From assembly GCA_964444365.1 (NCBI GenBank), contig CAYUHJ010000022.1:1-47009 (forward strand): DNA of 47,009 bases, given 5' to 3'. Each line of letters begins with the position of its first letter. Position 1 is the first letter of the stretch. This DNA is from CAYUHJ01 sp964444365 (GTDB lineage Bacteria > Planctomycetota > Planctomycetia > Gemmatales > Gemmataceae). The notes beneath the pieces were generated by a model. It searched no databases and was not told the DNA's origin. It saw only the letters and a program-made list of their open reading frames with translations. A program made the position numbers and the translations under genes. Shown here piece by piece: positions 42,595-47,009 of the stretch.

Positions 42595-42804
42595 ATGCGA
42601 TCGAAAGACCTGCTCGGAAAGGGGATGTGGTATGTCACCGACGACGGGGAATCAGGACAACCGGAGTCGACGACTGCTCGCAAGATGCGACAACGTCCCC
42701 GGACACGATTGTCGCAGAATTCCGAAGGATTTACCCCCGACGGCAACCTGTGTCCTGCTACTACCAAGAGTGGCAAAAGGTCTGGCGGCGGATTCGGCTG
42801 GTGA
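42595..42804 (+). CDS. Small hypothetical protein
   Basis: 69 residues from an ATG at 42595 with a near-perfect GGAGGACAA ribosome-binding site. The N-terminus reads naturally (MRSKDLLGKGMWYVTDDGE), but the second half becomes Arg/Ser/Gly-rich, and other frames (for example TIVAEFRRIYPRRQPVSCYY around 42700) look as plausible. The gene may be frameshifted. No family is recognised. Confidence 0.4.
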   Translation: MRSKDLLGKGMWYVTDDGESGQPESTTARKMRQRPRTRLSQNSEGFTPDGNLCPATTKSGKRSGGGFGW

Positions 42805-43017
42805 CGACGAGGGTACACACTCTCGTGTGCGGCGTGTGCGTGCCGACACCGTGATTCCGACTTACACAACTGAGCCGTCCGAACCTCGCGCGGCTCGGTT
42901 ATCGCTTCTTCATCCGGCGTATAGCGGTCTGCACTCTTGTGGCCAGTTGAGAGTGAAAGGCGACTTTCACAAGTGAGCCATCCGAATCCTTGGATGGCTC
43001 ATCGCCGAAGCAGACTT
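42805..43017. other. Intergenic region with stacked hairpins
   Basis: Contains an imperfect hairpin of about 10 bp at roughly 42868-42902 (AACTGAGCCG with CGGCTCGGTT), the hairpin repeat at 42953-42970, and a perfect 9-bp stem GAGCCATCC/GGATGGCTC at 42975-42983 and 42992-43000. Together these look like transcription stops between converging genes. Confidence 0.5.
42953..42970. repeat. GTGAAAG-GCGA-CTTTCAC hairpin, copy 6
   Basis: Identical to copy 5 including its loop and 3' flank. A further half copy, GACTTTCAC, lies at about 43014-43022 over the stop codon of the next minus-strand gene. Confidence 0.65.
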
Positions 43018-43484
43018 TCACTCGGCATCCACGACTGTCGTCTGGTAGTCGTACCACGCCCGGATCACCAGATGAACCAATCCTTCCGGCTGGTGATCCT
43101 GAAACCAGTCCGACAGCGTGAAAATGTCGTAGTTGCTGGCGGTGTCGCACGTCCACGATCCGACCTCGCCCGTCATGGTCGAAGTGTGGATTTTTGCCAG
43201 GAACGCAACGAGTTCGTCGCGGCGGACGAACGTCGCTAGGGTCGACAGCAACGGTTCGCCGACGAGTTTGCCTCGATAGTTCTCCACCCGCACGCGACCA
43301 CTCGCCGGGTCGTACCTTGCCCCGGCGTTCTTCCACTGCCGGTAAAACCTCCGCCGGCGATTGATCGTCTCGAACTGCGTCTTGCCGCCCGCGCTCCCCC
43401 ACACCACCCGACCCCATTTGCTGCGGGTCGGGTCTTGACACACCAGCGAAGGACGGCGGCTTCCATGAGGTCGGAGAAGGTCAT
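43018..43484 (-). pseudogene. Hypothetical protein gene with a probable 2-base frameshift
   Basis: An ATG at 43484 overlaps the upstream gene's stop as ATGA and starts MTFSDLMEAAVLRWC. The frame that carries natural protein sequence to the stop at 43018 is different: QDPTRSKWGRVVWGSAGGKTQFETINRRRRFYRQWKNAG and on to AWYDYQTTVVDAE. The two join cleanly as LRWC-QDPTRS if one GT of TGGTGTGTCAAG near 43440 is removed. So the gene is a frameshifted 153-codon or so frame, or translation restarts at the GTG at 43443 (141 residues). The product is basic in the middle and unrecognised. A half hairpin overlaps its stop. Confidence 0.55.
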
Positions 43485-43669
43485 CGTCGCCCCCTGGTCT
43501 GCGGTTGGACGATGACGTTCGTCGGGCAGCGCAGCCCCCAACGAGCGGGCGTTCGCGGAATCATTGGGTAGCGATGAACGGTTGCCACGAAGTAAAGCAG
43601 GTCGCCAGGAATGGGGCTATCGAGCCGGCGGTCCCGCCAGTGCTGGAGGTAGTCATTCAAACGGTTCAT
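43481..43669 (-). CDS. Small hypothetical protein, coupled to the next gene
   Basis: 62 residues, ATG start. MNRLNDYLQHWRDRRLDSPIPGDLLYFVATVHRYPM is a natural-looking helical start, followed by an Arg/Pro-rich end. Its stop overlaps the following ATG (ATGA), the usual sign of translational coupling in one operon. No family recognised. Confidence 0.5.
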   Translation of the reverse strand: MNRLNDYLQHWRDRRLDSPIPGDLLYFVATVHRYPMIPRTPARWGLRCPTNVIVQPQTRGRR

Positions 43670-43847
43670 GATTAGCCTCGCAAAGAATGCTGGTGTTAAA
43701 AATCATGTAAGTATTCGTTGTTTGACTGAATGCCGTACTCCACCCGCAACGACATTCGTGCGGGATCGCAGAATCGCGTATTAACAAAATCTGTTGGCGA
43801 AAACTGACCCACCATTGTTGATGGGTCAGTCGAAAAAAAAGAGACAG
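43670..43847. other. AT-rich intergenic stretch
   Basis: 178 bases between two minus-strand genes with clearly lower GC. It may contain a promoter for the small gene pair at 43018-43669, but I cannot assign one. No repeat seen. Confidence 0.4.
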
Positions 43848-44543
43848 TTACGACTTTGACTTCATCGGCGTCGACGGGACGGTCGGGACGGGTCGCACCG
43901 AGAGAGTCTTCATCTCGTTGAGACGCCGCTTGGCTTCCTTCTGCACCCGTGCTTCTTCGCGCTGCAACTCGTTGATCAGTTCCTTCAAGCATTCCTTTGC
44001 ATTCTTCAACTCGGCGAATTGCGTCCGCGTCAGGGCGTCGAGAATCGGCAACAACTGGCGGAGGTCGATCTCCTGACGGAGCAGATACCGGGCAGAGTCC
44101 GCCGCACGAGAGGCAAGCCGGGACTTGGCGGGTTGCTGTTTGCCCTTCTCACCCTCACCCGCTTCTCGGGGCTGCTTCAGCAACTCCAGCCCGTCTTCCA
44201 TCGTGGCGATCAGCCCTTTGTCGAACGACGGCTTGAGTGCGTCCCATCCTTGGGCAAAGCGGATGTAGCGGTTCGCGCCTTGATACGTTCCGATCCTGTG
44301 AAGCCCTTCCGCCTTCGCTTGCTTCAACAGTTCTTCAAGCAACCGCTTCGACCGACCTCGGAACTTGGCTTTCAGCGTCATGTAGATGCCATCAAGTTTC
44401 TGCCCGAGAGCGAGCGACCTTTCGACGCCGGAGACGCACTCGGCGTAGAGCGGACGGAGTTCGCTAATCCATTGCTTGGCGGTCTGGGGGTCAACGGAGA
44501 GGGCAACAACAGCGGGAACGGGGACGGTGGGGTCAGCAGACAT
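43848..44543 (-). CDS. Coiled-coil hypothetical protein
   Basis: 231 residues, ATG start, strong GAAGGAG ribosome-binding site. Nearly all helical and charged, with likely coiled coils at about 25-75 and 165-215 (LKNAKECLKELINELQREEARVQKEAKRRLNEMK). A middle segment, RIGTYQGANRYIRFAQGWDALKPS, may be a DNA-binding or packing helix pair. The protein ends in a Pro/Ser tail. It is the gene nearest the right end of the element and has its own promoter-like region. The role is unknown; an accessory DNA-binding protein is possible. Confidence 0.65.
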   Translation of the reverse strand: MSADPTVPVPAVVALSVDPQTAKQWISELRPLYAECVSGVERSLALGQKLDGIYMTLKAKFRGRSKRLLEELLKQAKAEGLHRIGTYQGANRYIRFAQGWDALKPSFDKGLIATMEDGLELLKQPREAGEGEKGKQQPAKSRLASRAADSARYLLRQEIDLRQLLPILDALTRTQFAELKNAKECLKELINELQREEARVQKEAKRRLNEMKTLSVRPVPTVPSTPMKSKS

Positions 44544-44595
44544 GGGTGAGACTCCTTCGAGTTCCCCGAGCGGAATTCACTCGGGTTGTGAAGGA

Positions 44596-44623
44596 ACTCT
44601 AGCATGAGATGTCTGAAGGTCAA
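44596..44623 (-). promoter_or_regulatory. Possible sigma-70 promoter for the coiled-coil gene
   Basis: On the minus strand TTGACC (44623-44618) and TAGAGT (44601-44596) are separated by 16 bases, in an AT-rich stretch about 50 bases upstream of the ATG at 44543. The -10 matches four of six consensus positions. Confidence 0.35.
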
Positions 44624-44712
44624 AGAAAAATTAGATAGTAAGAATAGTCTAGACCGTAGGGGTATGGTTCGGTGAAGTGTAGATGGGGACGCAAAAGCGG
44701 ATGGTGATACTT

Positions 44713-44988
44713 TCACCGTCTGTACTGGTACGGTTCCGGGTGAACCACGACGGCGAAGTCGACCCCGCCGTCGGCCATGCACTTCAGCAGGTGTTCCGGG
44801 GTGGCCGGGTCGGGCGGCGTGTAGGGGGCGTCCTTGTGGTACGGGAACCGGGCCGCATCTTTCCCGGCGAAGCAGTGGAGGTGCGTGTCCACGACCGGCG
44901 GGGCGGGGTCGGCGGCGGCGAGTCGGACCGGGCCGCCGAGCGCGGACGCGGCCGCCGAGGCGGCCAGGAACTGGCGACGGGTGGGCAT
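44713..44988 (-). pseudogene. 5' part of the split Tat-exported amidohydrolase gene
   Basis: ATG at 44988. A twin-arginine signal (MPTRRQFLAASAAASALGG) is followed by VVDTHLHCFAGKD, with the metal-binding HxH motif of amidohydrolases, and by CMADGGVDFAVVVHPEPYQ. After the 88th codon the frame enters the element and ends four codons later at TGA. The rest of the gene lies at 19225-19872. As integrated it encodes only a 91-residue fragment. Before insertion the enzyme would have been a periplasmic or outer-surface hydrolase of about 303 residues; its substrate is unknown. Confidence 0.9.
44725..44733. other. Attachment-site core, right end
   Basis: CTGGTACGG with element sequence on the left (ACTTTCACCGTCTGTA) and chromosomal sequence on the right (TTCCGGGTGAACC). 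Joined in the circular form, the element arms ACTTTCACC and GGGTGAAGT would form an imperfect inverted repeat around the core. Confidence 0.85.
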
Positions 44989-45141
44989 GGCGGGCTTCTC
45001 CCAGGGTGTCCCGCCAGTCTACCCCGATTTCACCCGCCACGCGATGCCCCGAACCTCCGCCGGGCCGCGCGGTGTCCGTTCCCCGGCACCCGGCGTATCC
45101 TCTCCGGGTAGCCGCCCGACCCCGCGACCCGGACCCCGCCG

Positions 45142-46170
45142 ATGTCCCTCGACTCCCTCGCCGACCTGGAACAGACGGCTCTCGCCGAGCTTCAGACCGC
45201 CGCCGACGAACCCGCCCTCGCCGGCTGGAAGACGCGGTACTTCGGCGACAGCGGCCGGATGACCGCCGCCCTCGGGCAACTGAAAGTCATCGCCAAGGAC
45301 CAGCGGGCGGCCTACGGGAAGGAAGTCAACCGGGTCAAGGTCGCCCTCGAATCCGCCTACGAAACGGCCCACGCCGCCGCGAAGGAAGCGTCTCTCCTCG
45401 CCAGCCTGTCGGCGAACCCGCTCGACGTGACGCTCCCCGGCCGGCGGCGGTCCCGCGGCCGCATCCACCCCGCGACGCAGAGCCTCCGCCAGATTTTCGC
45501 GATCCTCACGGACATGGGCTTTCAGGTCTACCGCTCCCGGGAAGTCGAGACGGACGAGTACAACTTCGAGTTCCTGAACATGCCGCCGCACCACCCGGCG
45601 CGGGACATGTGGGACACGTTCTTCACGAACCAGCCGGGAACCATCCTCCGCACGCACACGTCGCCGGGGCAGATCCACGTCATGCGGGAGTTCGCGCCGA
45701 ACCCGGTGCGGGTGATCCTGCCGGGGATGTGCTACCGGAACGAGGCGATCAGCACCCGCAGCGAAATCCAGTTCCTCCAGGTGGAAGGACTCGTCATCGG
45801 CGAGGGCGTCACGATGGCCGACCTGAAGGGGACGCTGACCGCGTTCGCCCGGCGGATGTTCGGCCCGGACCGGCAGGTCCGCATCCGGAGCAGCTACTTC
45901 CCGTTCACGGAGCCGAGCATTGAAGTGGACATCGACTGGCCGGCCGACGACCCGAACCGCGACCGGCTGACGAAGGGCACCGGCTGGCTCGAAATCCTCG
46001 GGGCGGGGATGGTTCACCCGACGGTCTTGCGCCACGGCGGGTACGACCCGGACAAGGTGACCGGGTTCGCCTTCGGCATGGGTCCGCAGCGGATGCTGAT
46101 GCTCAAGCACGCGATCGACGACATCCGCCTGTTCTGGCAGAACGACCTCCGGTTCCTGCGGCAGTTCTGA
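45142..46170 (+). CDS. pheS: Phenylalanine-tRNA ligase alpha subunit
   Basis: 342 residues, ATG start. Residues 1-90 are the tRNA-contacting coiled coil. The class II catalytic core follows: HTSPGQIHVM after ILRTHT, then CYRNEAISTRSEIQFLQVEGL, SYFPFTEPSIEVDI, and motif 3 GFAFGMGPQRMLMLKH. It charges tRNA-Phe with phenylalanine in the cytoplasm as an alpha2-beta2 enzyme with PheT. pheT is not in the window; an expected pheST operon is interrupted here by a convergent gene, so pheT is elsewhere. The gene is chromosomal and divergent from the split amidohydrolase. Confidence 0.96.
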   Translation: MSLDSLADLEQTALAELQTAADEPALAGWKTRYFGDSGRMTAALGQLKVIAKDQRAAYGKEVNRVKVALESAYETAHAAAKEASLLASLSANPLDVTLPGRRRSRGRIHPATQSLRQIFAILTDMGFQVYRSREVETDEYNFEFLNMPPHHPARDMWDTFFTNQPGTILRTHTSPGQIHVMREFAPNPVRVILPGMCYRNEAISTRSEIQFLQVEGLVIGEGVTMADLKGTLTAFARRMFGPDRQVRIRSSYFPFTEPSIEVDIDWPADDPNRDRLTKGTGWLEILGAGMVHPTVLRHGGYDPDKVTGFAFGMGPQRMLMLKHAIDDIRLFWQNDLRFLRQF

Positions 46171-46197
46171 CCGGGGCACTGGGCTGCGAAGTTGGAG

Positions 46198-46235
46198 TGA
46201 ACCGATGATGGGATCTTGGTCCCCTCATCGGTTCA
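46198..46235. terminator. Bidirectional hairpin terminator after pheS
   Basis: TGAACCGATGA and TCATCGGTTCA (46198-46208 and 46225-46235) are perfect complements, extended by TGGG/CCCC. It lies between the convergent pheS and the following gene, 28 bases after the pheS stop. No long T-run, but position and stability support termination on both strands. Confidence 0.65.
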
Positions 46236-46244
46236 TCGTTTGAG

Positions 46245-47009
46245 TCAAGACTGGCCCTCGTAGAGAAATGGTTGCCTCGGGTCTTCTGCTTCTGAGACTG
46301 GTGGCGGAGGTGGCTCGGGCAGGCGGCCAGAGTAAGGACGCTCGCGAACCTCTTCTAATCGGAAGAATTTTGATTGGTTCAGGTCTCGCCGCGCGTATTC
46401 CTCGTTCTCGTAGCCCAGCAAACCAGTACCCGGTATCCAGGCATCTGCCGACCCGTCAGAGAAGACCCGAAGTCGTCCCCAACATCCATCGCACCATTTG
46501 CGATCGAAGTAGGATTCCGGGCTGACCAACCATTCTTCCTTGGCGAGTTGTTTGCCAACATAAAACTGGTCACGACCGATCGCGACTCGTCGCAACCAGT
46601 GCTGAATCAACCAGTATTTCTCCTCACGTCGCATGGGCCGGCCGAGGAGAGCGAGGTAACCATCCTCTCCTTCGTCCCAACTCTTCCAGAAGTTTTGCAT
46701 CGCTTGATGATGGTGGCCGAGTTCCGGACCCATAAGGAAGTGCATGGATTCAGGAATCCACCCATCTACGGCGAAAGCCACCAAGTCCTCGAACGGGGGC
46801 CGTGGGTGAGGAGCCATGAACTGTTGGAATGCGCCCACGAGGCGGAGGAACTTCCAGTTGATCCCCGTGGTCACGCACCCGTAGATCGTCCCGACCGCGT
46901 TGCCGGCGCGCTGCTTGAACCGCTGCGCCCCGATCATCGCCGCGATGCACTGGCCGTACCCCTCGGCGATGTTGTCCCGCTTCGCCTCGAAGATCACGAC
47001 CACCGGGGC
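46245..47009 (-). CDS. C-terminal part of a protein with a nuclease-like start (partial at right edge)
   Basis: About 255 residues, open to the right edge, so the true start is outside. The first visible part, VVIFEAKRDNIAEGYGQCIAAMIGAQRF with GTIYGCVTTGINWKFLRL, resembles PD-(D/E)xK nuclease-like domains: E-x-K in EAKRD, followed by a Gln-containing helix and a strand. After about residue 65 the sequence changes to an unrelated, Trp-rich region (WDEGEDGYLALLGRPMRREEKYWLIQHWLRR and WCDGCWG), which ends with a Pro-rich tail. It could be a fusion or a domain swap. The gene converges on pheS. Function is unknown. Confidence 0.65.
   Translation of the reverse strand, partial: APVVVIFEAKRDNIAEGYGQCIAAMIGAQRFKQRAGNAVGTIYGCVTTGINWKFLRLVGAFQQFMAPHPRPPFEDLVAFAVDGWIPESMHFLMGPELGHHHQAMQNFWKSWDEGEDGYLALLGRPMRREEKYWLIQHWLRRVAIGRDQFYVGKQLAKEEWLVSPESYFDRKWCDGCWGRLRVFSDGSADAWIPGTGLLGYENEEYARRDLNQSKFFRLEEVRERPYSGRLPEPPPPPVSEAEDPRQPFLYEGQS

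Larger units (their letters stand above)
19873..44733. mobile_element. Integrated serine-recombinase element of about 24.85 kb
   Basis: The ends are set by the split amidohydrolase gene and by the direct 9-bp copies of CTGGTACGG at 19873-19881 (left) and 44725-44733 (right). Removing the DNA between them rebuilds the gene exactly. The element encodes a large serine recombinase at its left end, a replication module with iterons, regulators, and cargo (RHS protein, PP-loop ATPase, secreted proteins, methyltransferase). No capsid, tail, terminase, conjugation or relaxase gene is recognisable, so it could be a mobilisable or satellite-like element or a phage-plasmid relic. Palindromic repeats common in the surrounding chromosome were not seen inside it. 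Confidence 0.9.

Noticed and set aside
19873..44733. Complete prophage
   Set aside because: No terminase, portal, capsid, tail or lysis genes are recognisable despite phage-like integrase and replication genes.
19873..44733. Conjugative element
   Set aside because: No relaxase, coupling protein or type IV secretion genes seen.

Overview
The window is high-GC DNA from a planctomycete, most likely Gemmata or a close relative. This follows from a secreted formylglycine-type sulfatase, a ThuA-like secreted protein, a Tat-exported amidohydrolase, a BON protein, a Ser/Thr kinase, a very large YD-repeat (RHS) protein, and dispersed palindromic repeats around a CCCCTCTCCCC core. No organism name can be proven from the sequence. 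No rRNA, tRNA or CRISPR array was seen. Two 10-base N runs (7741-7750, 18072-18081) mark assembly gaps, both in the loops of large palindromes.

Region 1 (1-5176) is a same-strand cluster: the end of a protein with a repeated F-x-x-x-[VF]-N-W motif, two short paralogous helical proteins resembling phycobiliprotein (globin-fold) subunits but lacking the bilin-attachment cysteine, a V4R-domain protein, a Ser/Thr kinase ending in the related tail VLDSFDW, an odd ParA/MinD-like ATPase with KGGTGRTT in its P-loop, and a normal ParA/MinD-like ATPase with a C-terminal membrane anchor. This is the best candidate for an undescribed system: a bilin-free phycobiliprotein-like, V4R, kinase and ParA module in an apparently non-photosynthetic bacterium.

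Region 2 (5178-19881) is chromosomal: sulfatase, NAD-dependent epimerase, PaaK/CapK-like adenylate-forming enzyme, family 2 glycosyltransferase, BON protein, Gly/Trp-rich secreted protein, inorganic pyrophosphatase, two membrane or secreted proteins, glycosylasparaginase-type Ntn hydrolase, a DinG-type helicase with one iron-sulfur cysteine replaced by serine, a secreted unknown and a ThuA-like protein. Repeats built from inverted copies of a CCCCTCTCCCC palindrome occur between these genes, and one is translated in frame inside the PaaK/CapK-like gene.

Region 3 (19873-44733) is an integrated element of about 24.85 kb that splits a Tat-exported amidohydrolase gene. The N-terminal 88 codons lie at the right end and the remaining 215 at the left end; the two join perfectly in frame across a shared 9-bp core, CTGGTACGG. 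The left end carries a large serine recombinase whose reading frame runs through the attachment site. The element also has a replication module (zinc-ribbon protein, archaeo-eukaryotic-type primase, SF3 helicase) beside at least eight TACCCGGAA iterons, a sigma-like regulator, an HTH plus degenerate tyrosine-recombinase protein, an RHS protein with a low-GC tip followed by a candidate immunity lipoprotein, a PP-loop ATPase, an XRE regulator, three secreted LPP20/FlgT-like proteins, a GYF-domain membrane protein with a probable -1 frameshift at A_AAA_AAG, a DNA methyltransferase and several small genes. A short hairpin, GTGAAAG-N4-CTTTCAC, recurs at module boundaries. The host CCCCTCTCCCC palindromes were not seen inside the element.

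Region 4 (44734-47009) returns to the chromosome: the amidohydrolase 5' end, pheS, a bidirectional hairpin terminator, and a convergent gene with a nuclease-like start that runs off the right edge.
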